The notes: a model not told the origin generated them from the letters alone. 64,000 nucleotides of DNA from Planomonospora sp. ID82291 (GCF_015711645.1 NZ_JABTEX010000001.1:558001-622000); one strand, 5' to 3'. Positions 6,777-15,694 are shown, counted from the stretch's first letter. Numbers and translations are program-made.

Positions 6777-8885
6777 ATGGAGGAGAGCCGGGACATCACC
6801 GTCAACGCGGGCGACATCGCCCGGCTCGCCGACGTGGGACGGGCCGCCGTGAGCAACTGGCGCCGCCGCCACGAGGACTTCCCCCAGCCGGTCGGCGGCA
6901 CCGCCTCCAGCCCGCTCTTCTCCCTGGCCGAGGTCGCCGCGTGGCTGCGCGGCAACGGCAAGTCCTTCGAGGTCTCCCTCGGCGACCTGGTCTGGCAGCG
7001 GATCCGGACCACCGCCGACGACCTGCGGCTGGGCGGCCTGGTGAGCCGGATCGGCGCCTTCCTGCTCTTCCTGCACCGCGAACCGGGCGCCTGGGACGGA
7101 CACGGCCTGCGCGACGAGTATGGCCTGCACGACGAGTACGGCCTGCGCGACGGACACGGCCTGCGCGACGAGTACGGCCTGCGCGACGGACACGGCCTGC
7201 ACGACGGGCACGGAGACGGACGGCGCGGCGGGAACGGCGGGCGGACCGTGCGCGGGCGGACCGTGCACGACGGAGGCGGCGGGAACGGCGGGCAGAGCGT
7301 GCGCGGCGGAAGCGGCGGGCGCTCCCTCGCCGAACGCGTCGCCGCCGCCACGGCCGACCTGCCCGGCTCCGCCGAGCCCCTGCCGGACGACCGCGCCCTG
7401 CTCCGGCTGGTCGCCCGGCTCGCCGCCGCCGACGGCCCGCCGGCGGCGTTCGAGTTCCTCTGCGAGCGCTACGCCGAGGCGCACTCCCGACAGCTCGCGG
7501 TGACCCGGCAGGACGTGGCCGCGCTGATGACCCGGCTGGTCGTCCCGGACGGCGGCACCGTGCTGGACCCGGCCTGCGGCATCGGCACCCTCCTGCTGCC
7601 CGCCGCCGCCGCGGTCGGCCAGGAGCTCGACGAGACGAACGCCCGGCTCGCCGCGGTCCGGCTGCTGCTGCGCGGCACGCCCGCGCGGATCACCGCCGGC
7701 GACGCGCTCCGCGAGGACCGCCTCGCCGGCGAGCTCGCCGACGCGGTGGTCTGCGACCCGCCGTTCAACGAGCGCGCCTGGGGCTACGAGGAGCTGACCG
7801 GCGACCCCCGCTGGGAGTACGGCCTGCCGCCCCGCGGCGAGTCCGAGCTCGCCTGGGTGCAGCACTGCCTGGCCCACGTGCGGCCGGGAGGGCTGGCGGC
7901 GGTCCTGATGCCCGCCGCCGCGGCCGGCCGCCGGCCGGGCAAGCGCATCCGGGGCAACCTGCTGCGGGCCGGGGCCCTGCGGGCCGTGGTCAGCCTCGCC
8001 CCGGGCGGGCCGGACCTGTGGCTGCTGCGCCGCCCCGACGGGGGGCGGCCCCCCTCCCACCTGCTGCTGGTGGACGCGGCCGAGGACCTGTCGACGGTGG
8101 AACCCGCCTGGCGCGCCTACCTGGAGGACCCGGAGGCCGAGCCGTCCGGCGCCGGCCGTACGGTCCGGATCATCGACCTGCTGGACGACGCGGTCGACCT
8201 CACCCCCGCCCGGCACCGCCCCCGGCGGGGCGCGCTGGACTTCGCCCGCGACTTCGGCGACGCGCTGGACCGGTTCCGGGCCGCGTCGGCCGCGCTGGCG
8301 GACACGGCTCCGGCCCTGGAGCCGCTGCCCGAGCGCCACGACCTGCCGGTCACCACGGTCGGCGAGCTGGCCAAGGCCGGGCTGGTCACCGTCCTGGCGG
8401 CCCCGCCCCGGATGACCGCCGACTCCGGGCCCGTCCCGGTCCTGACCGCCGAGGACGCCGCGGCGGGCGCGCCGCCCTCCGGGGGCACCGTGCTCGACCC
8501 CGCGCTGGTCCTGGTCAGGCCCGGCGACGTCGTGGCCACCGCGCTGGGCGCGGTCCGGGTGGTCGCCGAGCCGGGCGCGGCGCTGGGACCGCAGCTCACC
8601 CTCTACCGGGTGGACCCCGCCCGGCTCGACCCCGACTTCCTGGCCGGCTGCCTGCGCTCCGCCGGGCGGACCGTCCACCCCGTCTCCAGCCGGCTCGACG
8701 TGCGGCGGGCCCGGGTGCCGATGCTGCCGATCGCCGAGCAGCGCCGGTACGGCGCGGCCTTCCGCGAGCTGACCGCGCTGGAGGACGGGCTCCGCGAGAC
8801 GGCGGCACGGGGAGAGACCTTGATCAGGCTAGGCTTTGACGGACTCGTCGACGGCCACCTGCGGCCGTGCGACCGGGGGGCGTGA
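6777..8885 (+). CDS. Orphan N6-adenine DNA methylase fused to a specificity-like domain
   Basis: 702 residues. Residues about 8-45 look like a helix-turn-helix (IARLADVGRAAVSNWRRRH). A low-complexity stretch follows (about 107-185), made of 6-residue repeats D-G-H-G-L-R / D-E-Y-G-L-R and Gly/Arg-rich sequence. The N6-methylase core has motif I DPACGIGTLLL (about 264) and motif IV as DPPF (about 327) rather than the common NPPF. The C-terminal third resembles a type I HsdS half-domain (TVGELAKAGLVTVL, then REQRRYGAAFRELTALE-like recognition helix at the end). No restriction subunit or separate specificity gene is adjacent, so it is likely a stand-alone modification enzyme. There is no ribosome site at ATG 6777. 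The kinase gene begins 27 bases downstream. Confidence 0.82.
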   Translation: MEESRDITVNAGDIARLADVGRAAVSNWRRRHEDFPQPVGGTASSPLFSLAEVAAWLRGNGKSFEVSLGDLVWQRIRTTADDLRLGGLVSRIGAFLLFLHREPGAWDGHGLRDEYGLHDEYGLRDGHGLRDEYGLRDGHGLHDGHGDGRRGGNGGRTVRGRTVHDGGGGNGGQSVRGGSGGRSLAERVAAATADLPGSAEPLPDDRALLRLVARLAAADGPPAAFEFLCERYAEAHSRQLAVTRQDVAALMTRLVVPDGGTVLDPACGIGTLLLPAAAAVGQELDETNARLAAVRLLLRGTPARITAGDALREDRLAGELADAVVCDPPFNERAWGYEELTGDPRWEYGLPPRGESELAWVQHCLAHVRPGGLAAVLMPAAAAGRRPGKRIRGNLLRAGALRAVVSLAPGGPDLWLLRRPDGGRPPSHLLLVDAAEDLSTVEPAWRAYLEDPEAEPSGAGRTVRIIDLLDDAVDLTPARHRPRRGALDFARDFGDALDRFRAASAALADTAPALEPLPERHDLPVTTVGELAKAGLVTVLAAPPRMTADSGPVPVLTAEDAAAGAPPSGGTVLDPALVLVRPGDVVATALGAVRVVAEPGAALGPQLTLYRVDPARLDPDFLAGCLRSAGRTVHPVSSRLDVRRARVPMLPIAEQRRYGAAFRELTALEDGLRETAARGETLIRLGFDGLVDGHLRPCDRGA
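7095..7220 (+). repeat. In-frame 18-bp tandem repeat in the methylase gene
   Basis: Seven consecutive 18-bp units (the last one diverged) encode alternating DGHGLR and DEYGLR/DEYGLH hexapeptides. The unit length is a multiple of three, so copy-number change keeps the frame. It lies in the linker between the helix-turn-helix part and the methylase core. It is not a CRISPR array: there are no spacers. Confidence 0.9.
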
Positions 8886-8912
8886 GTCCCGGAAGTCCGT
8901 GGGGAGGGCCGC

Positions 8913-9806
8913 ATGGTCATCGGCGACCGGTACGTTCTCGACGACCTCCCCCTGGGGCAGGGAGGCATGGGCGCGGTCTACGCCGGCCACGACAGGCACC
9001 TCGACCGCAGGGTGGCCGTCAAGTTCCTGCGCCTGCACACCGGCGCCGACGAGGAGCTGCAGCGCCGCTTCCTGCGCGAGGCCCGCATCCTGGCCCGGCT
9101 GGAGCACCCCGGCGCGCCCGTGCTGTACGACTTCGGCACCTTCGAGCAGCGGCTGTTCCAGGTGATGCAGTTCATCGAGGGCGTCACCGTGGCCGACCTG
9201 GTCAGCGAGCACGGCCCGCTCCCGGTCCCGTGGGCCGCCGCCATCGCCGCCCAGGCCTGCGCGGTGCTGTCGGCCGCGCACGCGCTCTCGATCTGCCACC
9301 GCGACCTCAAGCCGACGAACCTGATGCTCTGCCCCGACGGGAGCGTCAAGGTCCTGGACTTCGGCCTGGCGATGCTCCGCGAGACCGGCTCCACCCGGTT
9401 CACCCGGGTCGGCCAGCTGCTCGGCACCCCCGCCTACATGGCCCCCGAGCAGATCCAGCGCGGACTGACCGGCCCGCGCAGCGACCTGTACGCGCTGGGC
9501 TGCGTGATCCACGAGATGCTGACCGGCAGGCAGCTGTTCACCGGCCCCACCGAGTACGCCGTGTTCGAGCGGCAGGTCAACGAGCGCCCGCCGCCCGTCC
9601 CCGGCGTGCCCGGCGAGCTGGACCGCCTGATCGGGGAGCTGCTGGAGAAGGACCCCGACCGCCGCCCGGCCGACGCCGACGCGCTCTACGACCGCCTCCA
9701 GCGGTTCGCCGTGGACCTGCCCATGCTCCCCGGCTTCCTCAACCCGCCGTCGGCCCCCAGCCCGGTGCGGATGTACGCCCGCATGGTCGGCCGCGTGCTC
9801 TCCTGA
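8913..9806 (+). CDS. Soluble Ser/Thr protein kinase (Hanks type)
   Basis: 297 residues: one kinase domain and nothing else, with no transmembrane helix or PASTA repeats. Gly-rich loop LGQGGMGAVY (14-23), Lys37 in VAVKFL, catalytic HRDLKPTN (about 129-136), DFG (about 149), a short activation segment with several Thr and Ser (ETGSTRFTRVGQLLGTPAY) and APE at about 176. All catalytic residues are present, so it should be active. The ATG at 8913 follows GGGGAGGG at 4 bases. It probably forms an operon with the DNA methylase 27 bases upstream. Two PP2C phosphatases close by are candidate antagonists. Substrates are unknown; the methylase is an obvious one to test. Confidence 0.93.
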   Translation: MVIGDRYVLDDLPLGQGGMGAVYAGHDRHLDRRVAVKFLRLHTGADEELQRRFLREARILARLEHPGAPVLYDFGTFEQRLFQVMQFIEGVTVADLVSEHGPLPVPWAAAIAAQACAVLSAAHALSICHRDLKPTNLMLCPDGSVKVLDFGLAMLRETGSTRFTRVGQLLGTPAYMAPEQIQRGLTGPRSDLYALGCVIHEMLTGRQLFTGPTEYAVFERQVNERPPPVPGVPGELDRLIGELLEKDPDRRPADADALYDRLQRFAVDLPMLPGFLNPPSAPSPVRMYARMVGRVLS

Positions 9807-9944
9807 GTCCCGGGCGCGCCGGTCAGCGCCGGGAAGACGCGTGCTCTCAGGCGCGGGCCTGCGCCGGATCGAGCTCACCGGGGAAGACCCGCAGCGGCAT
9901 GTGGCCGACAGACCCGTGCGAGCCCGCAGGCCGTACGACGCGGG

Positions 9945-11339
9945 TCAGCGCCGCGGGACCGGCGCCAGGTGGGCGGTGAACCAGTCGCGGGCGAAGTCCG
10001 CGACGGTCTCCAGGGCGCCCGGCTCCTCGAACAGGTGGGTGGCGCCGGGCACGATCCGCAGGCCGTTCTCGCAGCGCAGCCGCCGCTGCGCCGCCCGGTT
10101 GAGCTCCAGCACCGCCTCGTCGTGCCCGCCGACGATCAGCAGGGTCGCGGCCCGTACGGCGGGCAGCCTGGGCTCGGCCAGGTCGGGCCGCCCGCCCCGG
10201 GAGACGACCGCGGCGATGTCGGCGTCCGATCCGGCGGCGGCCCAGAGCGCAGCGGCGGCCCCGGTGCTCGCCCCGAAGTAGGCGACCGGGAGTCCCCGGA
10301 CCCCCCGGTGCCCGCGCAGCCAGCCGGTGACCCGGTCGAGCCGGCCGGCCAGCAGGGGCACGTCGAAGACGTTGCCGCGGTCGAGCTCCTCGTCCGGGGT
10401 GAGCAGGTCGAACAGGAGCACGGCCAGGCCGGCGCGGTAGAGCGCGGTCGCGACCCGGCGGTTGCGCGGGCTGTGCCGACCGCTCCCGCTGCCGTGCACG
10501 AAGACCACCGCCCCGGAAGCCCCGTCCGGTACGGCCAGCCGGCCGGGCAGCCGGACCTCCCCGGCGTCCGCCTCGACCTCCTCGGTGAAGCCCACGGCCC
10601 TCTCCCCGACCGCGCTCCCGTCGGTCGTGCCACCCGCCGCGCTCCCGTCGGTCGTGCCACCCGCCGCGGCCCCGTCGGTCGTGCCACCCGAGGCCGCGGC
10701 CCGCAGGGAGGCGGCCCGGTGGAGCAGGTCGACCACCTGGGCGTCGGAGGTCTGCTCGAAGTCGGCGTACCAGGCGCCGATGGCGAACAGGTCGGCGGGT
10801 GTCTGCAGGCAGACCACCTCGTCGGCGGCCTCGCGCAGGGCCTCGACCGCCTCCGGCGCCCCGACGGGGATCGCCAGCACCACCCGTGAGGCGCCGCGCG
10901 CGCGGGCGACCCGGCAGGCCGCGCGGGCGGTGCCCCCGGTCGCGATCCCGTCGTCCACCACGACCACGGTGCGCCCCGCCAGGTCCACCGCGGGGCGGTC
11001 GCCGCGGAACCTGCGGGCCCGGCGGTCCAGCTCGGCCCGCTCGCGCTCCTCGACTCCGGCCATCTCCTCGGGCGTGACCCGGGCCGCCCGGACCACCTCG
11101 TCGTTGACGACGCGCACTCCGCCCTCCCCGATCGCGCCGAACCCGAGCTCCGGCTGGGACGGCACGCCGAGCTTGCGCACCACGATCACGTCCAGCGGCG
11201 CACCGAGCACCCGCGCCACCTCGAAGGCCACCGGGACGCCGCCCCGCGGCAGCCCGACCACGACCGTGCCCGCACCGTCGAAACGCCCCCGCAACCGCTC
11301 GGCCAGGCGCGTTCCCGCGTCGTGACGATCGACGAACAT
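9945..11339 (-). CDS. Phosphoribosyltransferase / dienelactone hydrolase-like fusion
   Basis: 464 residues in two domains. The first (about 1-210) is a PRTase fold: LPRGGVPVAFEVAR, then the PRPP loop VVVVDDGIATGGTA. A repetitive Gly/Thr linker follows (about 216-245). The second (about 250-460) is an alpha/beta hydrolase: VFVHGSGSGRHSPRNR, then AYFGASTGAAAAL (nucleophile Ser in G-A-S-T-G), an Asp in VGGHDEAV and a His in GATHLFEEPG. This architecture is known from actinobacterial stress-regulon proteins such as mycobacterial Rv0571c. The substrate is unknown. ATG 11339 has GGGGTGG 5 bases upstream; a second in-frame ATG immediately precedes it. Confidence 0.88.
   Translation of the reverse strand: MFVDRHDAGTRLAERLRGRFDGAGTVVVGLPRGGVPVAFEVARVLGAPLDVIVVRKLGVPSQPELGFGAIGEGGVRVVNDEVVRAARVTPEEMAGVEERERAELDRRARRFRGDRPAVDLAGRTVVVVDDGIATGGTARAACRVARARGASRVVLAIPVGAPEAVEALREAADEVVCLQTPADLFAIGAWYADFEQTSDAQVVDLLHRAASLRAAASGGTTDGAAAGGTTDGSAAGGTTDGSAVGERAVGFTEEVEADAGEVRLPGRLAVPDGASGAVVFVHGSGSGRHSPRNRRVATALYRAGLAVLLFDLLTPDEELDRGNVFDVPLLAGRLDRVTGWLRGHRGVRGLPVAYFGASTGAAAALWAAAGSDADIAAVVSRGGRPDLAEPRLPAVRAATLLIVGGHDEAVLELNRAAQRRLRCENGLRIVPGATHLFEEPGALETVADFARDWFTAHLAPVPRR
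10614..10694 (-). repeat. Three 27-bp tandem repeats in an interdomain linker
   Basis: Two identical 27-bp units (10614-10640 and 10641-10667) and a diverged third encode the linker peptide GGTTDGSAA between the phosphoribosyltransferase and hydrolase domains. The period is divisible by three, so expansion or loss only changes linker length. Confidence 0.9.
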
Positions 11340-11550
11340 CATGTCCACCCCCTGCCGGGCCCCTCCCCCGCAGGCGCCCGCGCACGTCACCGGAGCCCTA
11401 CCCGGCTCCCGCCGTCACATTCACCCGGGCCGCCGTACGGCGGCGGGCGCGAGTCGCCGCGGAAGTCGCTCAGATGCCGCCCCACGCCGCCGATGTGGTG
11501 TCCGTAGCGGATGTTCCACGTCCGCCCACGGGTGGTTTTCGAGAGGTGAC

Positions 11551-13224
11551 ATGAACCAGATATTCTCACCGCTGCTCGACGCCTTGAAGCAGCAGGGGGT
11601 GAACCCGCAGGCCCTGCAGAAGGCGACCGAGGAGGCCGAGCGCACGGGGCGGTCCCTGCGCGCCGTGCTCATCAACGACCACGTGGTCACCGAGGTCCAG
11701 CTCACCGAGGCGTCCGCGGTCGCGTACGGCATCAAGAGCGTCGACCTGGTCGGCTTCCCCATCGACCCGCTCGCGGTGGCCAAGATCCCGCTCCCGCTGG
11801 TGCTCCGGCACCGCGTCCTGGGCCTCTCGCTGGACGACAACGAGATCACCGTCGGCATCACCGACCCCGGCGACATCGTGGCGCTCGACGACGTGCGCGC
11901 GGCGACCGGCCTGATGGTCCGCCCCGTCGTGGTGGCCCGCAGCGAGCTGCGCCGCGTCATCGACCGGCTCAAGCGCGAGGAGAACGACCTCGGCGACATC
12001 GCCGACACGCTCCGCGCCGAGCAGCAGCCGGAGACGGTCTCGAACCTCAACTCCGTCGAGGAGGACGCGCCGATCGTCCGGTACGTCAACTCGCTGCTCG
12101 ACCAGGCCATCCAGAACCGGGCCTCGGACCTGCACCTGGAGCCGACCGAGCACGACATGCGGGTGCGCTACCGCATCGACGGCGTGCTGCACGAGATCGA
12201 CACCGTGCCCAAGCACGTGCAGTCGGCCCTCACCTCCCGGCTGAAGATCATGTCGAACGTCGACATCACCGAGCGCCGGGTCCCGCAGAACGGCCGCATC
12301 ACCGTCATGGTCAACGGCCGCAAGGTCGACCTGCGCACCGCCACCCTGCCGACGGTGTGGGGCGAGAAGATCGTGCTGCGGGTCCTGGACACCGGCAGCA
12401 TCAACCTCAAGCTCGACAGCCTCGGCTTCACCGAGGACAACCACCGGCGCTTCGCCGGCTCGTTCGCCAAGCCGCACGGCATGGTGCTGGTGACGGGCCC
12501 GACCGGCTCCGGCAAGTCGACCACGCTCTACGCGACGCTCACCACGATCAGCAAGCCCACCGTCAACATCATCACCGTCGAGGACCCGGTCGAGTACCGG
12601 CTGCCCGGCATCAACCAGGTGCAGGTCGACACCAAGGCCGGGCTGACCTTCGCCGCCGTGCTCCCGGCGATCCTGCGCTCGGACCCCGACGTCGTGCTGA
12701 TCGGTGAGATCCGGGACCGGACCACCGCCCAGTTCGCCGTCGAGGCCGCTCTCACCGGCCACCTCGTGCTGGCCACCCTGCACACCAACGACGCCCCCAG
12801 CGCGGTCGTGCGGCTGACCGAGATGGGCATCGAGCCCTTCCTCGTCGGCTCGTCCGTCGACTGCGTGCTGGCGCAGCGGCTCGCGCGGCGGCTGTGCGAC
12901 TGGTGCAAGCAGGAGTACACGCCCGGCGAGACCGAGCTGCTCGCCGCCCGCTGGCCCCTCGACGGGCTCGCCCGGCCCGAGCGGCTCTGGAAGCCGACCG
13001 GCTGCCGCTCCTGCGCCAACACCGGCTACCGCGGCCGGATCGCGCTGCACGAGGTCATGCCGATGTCCCCGGAGATCGAGGGCCTCACCATCCAGCGCGC
13101 CTCCTCACACGACGTGCAGCGGGTCGCCGAGGCCCAGGGCATGCGCTCGCTGCGGCTGGACGGCCTGCTCAAGGCGGCCGACGGCCAGACCTCGATCCAG
13201 GAGGTCCTGCGGGTCGCCATCTGA
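11551..13224 (+). CDS. pilB: Type IV pilus extension ATPase
   Basis: 557 residues, standard for PilB/GspE. N-terminal MshEN-like domain (about 1-150), then N2D and the RecA-like motor. Walker A GPTGSGKST (about 316-324), Asp box IITVEDPVEYRL, Walker B VVLIGEIRDRTTAQFA, His box LATLHTNDAPS. A zinc-binding pair CDWC (about 449) and CRSC (about 486) marks the PilB/GspE subfamily. It powers pilin polymerisation from the cytoplasmic side of the membrane. ATG 11551 has GAGAGGTG 3 bases upstream. It is the first gene of the pilus locus, divergent from the phosphoribosyltransferase fusion across 211 bases. Confidence 0.95.
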   Translation: MNQIFSPLLDALKQQGVNPQALQKATEEAERTGRSLRAVLINDHVVTEVQLTEASAVAYGIKSVDLVGFPIDPLAVAKIPLPLVLRHRVLGLSLDDNEITVGITDPGDIVALDDVRAATGLMVRPVVVARSELRRVIDRLKREENDLGDIADTLRAEQQPETVSNLNSVEEDAPIVRYVNSLLDQAIQNRASDLHLEPTEHDMRVRYRIDGVLHEIDTVPKHVQSALTSRLKIMSNVDITERRVPQNGRITVMVNGRKVDLRTATLPTVWGEKIVLRVLDTGSINLKLDSLGFTEDNHRRFAGSFAKPHGMVLVTGPTGSGKSTTLYATLTTISKPTVNIITVEDPVEYRLPGINQVQVDTKAGLTFAAVLPAILRSDPDVVLIGEIRDRTTAQFAVEAALTGHLVLATLHTNDAPSAVVRLTEMGIEPFLVGSSVDCVLAQRLARRLCDWCKQEYTPGETELLAARWPLDGLARPERLWKPTGCRSCANTGYRGRIALHEVMPMSPEIEGLTIQRASSHDVQRVAEAQGMRSLRLDGLLKAADGQTSIQEVLRVAI

Positions 13225-13319
13225 CCCGCGGCACGCCGCCGACCCGCACCCGCACCCGCACCCCGACCCGGACCGGAACCGGCCCGGGCCCCACCACCGA
13301 CACAGCAAGGAGGCATCCG

Positions 13320-14432
13320 ATGGAGCCACTGCACACCTTCGACCAGCTCGAGGAAGCACGTCTCGCGCGCAAGTCCCTCGACGCGATACTCGTCGCCCTC
13401 GTCCAGAACGGCGGCTCGGACCTGCACGTGACGGCGGGGGTCCCGCCCACGATCCGGGTGGACGGCCGGATGCAGCACCTGCCGGGGTACGACCGCCTCA
13501 CCCCGGGCGACACCATGCGGCTGCTGCGCGCGGCGGTGATCGACGACCAGTGGCACCACTTCGAGCGCTGCCAGGAGCTCGACGTCGCCTACAGCATCGA
13601 GGGCGTCTCCCGGTTCCGCTGCAACCTCTACCGGCAGCGCGGCTCGTACGGCGCGGTCTTCCGCGCGGTCCCGCACACGATCAGGCCGCTGGACGAGCTG
13701 GGCGTGCCGGAGCAGGTGGGCAGGTTCGCCAATCTGCCCCGCGGGCTGGTCCTGGTGACGGGACCCACCGGCTCGGGCAAGACCTCCACCCTCGCCGCGA
13801 TGATCGACCTGGCCAACAGCACCCGCTCGGGCCACATCATCACCATCGAGGACCCGATCGAGTACCTCCACCAGCACAAGCGCTGCATCGTCAACCAGCG
13901 GGAGGTCGGCGCGGACACCGAGTCGTTCTCCCAGGCGCTCAAGCACGCGCTGCGCCAGGACCCGGACATCATCCTCGTCGGCGAGCTGCGCGACCTGGAG
14001 ACGACCTCCACCGCGCTGTCGGCCGCCGAGACCGGCCACCTGGTCTTCGCCACCCTGCACACGCAGAGCGCGGCGCAGACGATCGACCGCGTCATCGACA
14101 TCTTCCCGCCGCACCAGCAGCAGCAGGTCCGCTCGCAGCTGTCCACGGCGCTGCAGGGCGTCGTCACGCAGGCCCTGGTCCCGCGGATGGACGGCTTCGG
14201 CCGTACGGTCGTCGCGGAGATCCTGGTGGCCACCCCGGCCATCCGCAACCTGGTCCGCGAGGGCAAGAGCCACCAGATCCCGTCCTTCATGCAGTCCGGG
14301 GCGGCCGACGGCATGCTCGCCTTCGACCGGCACCTGACCGAGCGGGTCCAGTCGGGGATCGTCAGCTTCGAGCAGGCGATGGACGTCTGCCACTCGCCCG
14401 ACGAGTTCAGGCGCTTCGTCGGGAGGCCGTGA
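13320..14432 (+). CDS. pilT: Type IV pilus retraction ATPase
   Basis: 370 residues. PilT family: N-terminal PAS-like domain starting GGSDLHVTAGVPPTIRVDG, Walker A GPTGSGKTS (about 147), Asp box IITIEDPIEYLH, Walker B IILVGELRDLETTSTAL, His box FATLHTQSAAQTIDRVIDIFPPHQQ, and the C-terminal AIRNLVREGKSHQIPSFMQ (AIRNLIRE motif) that is diagnostic of retraction motors. It depolymerises pili, giving twitching, DNA uptake or surface sensing. ATG 13320 follows AAGGAGG at 6 bases. The 95-base gap after pilB is rich in short CCCGCACC/CCCGGACC repeats. Confidence 0.95.
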   Translation: MEPLHTFDQLEEARLARKSLDAILVALVQNGGSDLHVTAGVPPTIRVDGRMQHLPGYDRLTPGDTMRLLRAAVIDDQWHHFERCQELDVAYSIEGVSRFRCNLYRQRGSYGAVFRAVPHTIRPLDELGVPEQVGRFANLPRGLVLVTGPTGSGKTSTLAAMIDLANSTRSGHIITIEDPIEYLHQHKRCIVNQREVGADTESFSQALKHALRQDPDIILVGELRDLETTSTALSAAETGHLVFATLHTQSAAQTIDRVIDIFPPHQQQQVRSQLSTALQGVVTQALVPRMDGFGRTVVAEILVATPAIRNLVREGKSHQIPSFMQSGAADGMLAFDRHLTERVQSGIVSFEQAMDVCHSPDEFRRFVGRP

Positions 14433-14434
14433 GC

Positions 14435-15664
14435 ATGTCGGCGACCAAGACCTTCGAGTACCGGACCGTCGACCGCGCCGGCAAGCACAAGAAGGGCAAG
14501 ATCGAGGCGGCCAACAAGGCCGCCGCGGTCCAGCAGCTCCGCCAGCAGGGCCTCGTCCCCGTGGCGGTCGTGGACGGCGACTCGAAGCTCCGCCAGGAGA
14601 TCACGATCCCCGGCTTCGGCGGCCGGACCACCCTCAAGGACCTGGCGGTCTTCGCCCGCCAGTTCGCGACCATGACCGCTTCGGGCATGTCGCTGCTGCG
14701 CTCGCTCGCGGTGCTGGAGGACCAGGTCGAGAAGGCGCCGCTGAAGAAGGCGATCCACGAGGTGCGGCTGGACATCGAGGGCGGCGTGTCGCTCTCGGGC
14801 GCGCTGGCCAAGCATCCCAAGGTCTTCCCGGAGCTCATGGTCGCGATGGTGCGGGCCGGCGAGGCCGGCGGCTTCCTCGACGGGGCCATGGAGCGCATGG
14901 CGGTCAACTTCGAGAAGGACGCCGCCCTCCGCGGCAAGATCAAGGGCGCGATGACGTACCCGGTCATCGTCCTGATCTTCACCGCGGTGCTCGTCGGCGC
15001 GGTCCTCGCCTTCATCGTCCCGGTCTTCGAGAACATGTTCGCCCAGTTCGGCGGGGAGTTGCCGCTGCCGACGCAGATCCTCGTCACCGGCAGCCACAGC
15101 CTGGTCTGGTCGGGACCGCTCTTCATCGGGCTGATCATCGGCTCGGTCGTGCTCTTCCGCAGGCGACTGGAGCACAGTCCGTCGTTCCGCCTGGCCTACG
15201 ACCGGTTCAAGCTGCGCATCCCGGTCTTCGGACCGCTGTTCACGAAGATCGCGATCAGCCGGTTCGCCCGCAACTTCGGCACCCTGCTCGGCGTGGGCGT
15301 GCCGGTGATGCAGGCACTCGACGTCGTGGGCGCCACGACCGGCAACCTGGTCATCACCCACGCCATGAAGGACCTGCAGACCGCCGTGCGCGACGGCCTG
15401 CCCATGTCCGCGCACCTCGGCAGGCACCCGGTCTTCCCCCGCATGGTCACGCAGATGATCGAGGTCGGTGAAGAATCCGGACAAATCAGTCAGATGCTCG
15501 ACAAGGTTGCCGATTTCTATGACCGAGAGGTTGACACCGCGGCGGAGTCCCTGACCGCGGCGATCGAACCGCTCATGGTCATCGTCATGGGCGTCGCGGT
15601 CGGCGGCATGGTCCTCTGCCTCTACCTTCCGATGTTCACGATCTACGAGAACGTCCAGGGCTAG
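14435..15664 (+). CDS. pilC: Type IV pilus inner-membrane platform protein
   Basis: 409 residues, standard PilC/GspF length. Two tandem GspF (T2SSF) domains are separated by transmembrane segments (about 172-196 and 222-242), with a last helix near 375-398. Recognisable blocks are FARQFATMTASGMSLLRSL and ISRFARNFGTLLGVGVPVMQAL, plus the conserved VGEESGQISQMLDKVADFYDREV. It sits in the membrane and couples the PilB/PilT motors to the pilin assembly site. It begins 2 bases after the pilT stop with GGGAGG as ribosome site. Confidence 0.95.
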   Translation: MSATKTFEYRTVDRAGKHKKGKIEAANKAAAVQQLRQQGLVPVAVVDGDSKLRQEITIPGFGGRTTLKDLAVFARQFATMTASGMSLLRSLAVLEDQVEKAPLKKAIHEVRLDIEGGVSLSGALAKHPKVFPELMVAMVRAGEAGGFLDGAMERMAVNFEKDAALRGKIKGAMTYPVIVLIFTAVLVGAVLAFIVPVFENMFAQFGGELPLPTQILVTGSHSLVWSGPLFIGLIIGSVVLFRRRLEHSPSFRLAYDRFKLRIPVFGPLFTKIAISRFARNFGTLLGVGVPVMQALDVVGATTGNLVITHAMKDLQTAVRDGLPMSAHLGRHPVFPRMVTQMIEVGEESGQISQMLDKVADFYDREVDTAAESLTAAIEPLMVIVMGVAVGGMVLCLYLPMFTIYENVQG

Positions 15665-15665
15665 A

Positions 15666-15694
15666 GGCCGGACGGGACCCCACGGGGTCCGGCC
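15666..15694 (+). terminator. Hairpin between pilC and pilA
   Basis: GGCCGGAC (15666-15673) and GTCCGGCC (15687-15694) pair perfectly over 8 bp; within the loop GGACCCC/GGGGTCC offers a competing 7-bp stem. It starts 2 bases after the pilC stop, and pilA begins 124 bases further on. It likely ends or attenuates motor-gene transcripts so the major pilin can be expressed separately. Confidence 0.45.

Noticed and set aside
7095-7220. CRISPR-like repeats.
   Set aside because: Units are directly adjacent without unique spacers and translate in frame inside the methylase.
4727-9806. A Pgl/BREX phage-resistance system.
   Set aside because: A kinase and a methylase are present, but there is no PglZ-type phosphatase, no large P-loop ATPase and the methylase lacks the PglX size and layout; the phosphatases are PP2C.
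9807-9944. A terminator between the kinase and the phosphoribosyltransferase fusion.
   Set aside because: Several short GC-rich inverted repeats are possible but no single dominant stem stands out by eye.
11429-11444. The 16-bp palindrome centred on CCGTACGG before pilB as a specific operator.
   Set aside because: CCGTACGG and related GTAC words recur all over the window, inside genes and on both strands, so this looks like general word usage rather than a site for one regulator.
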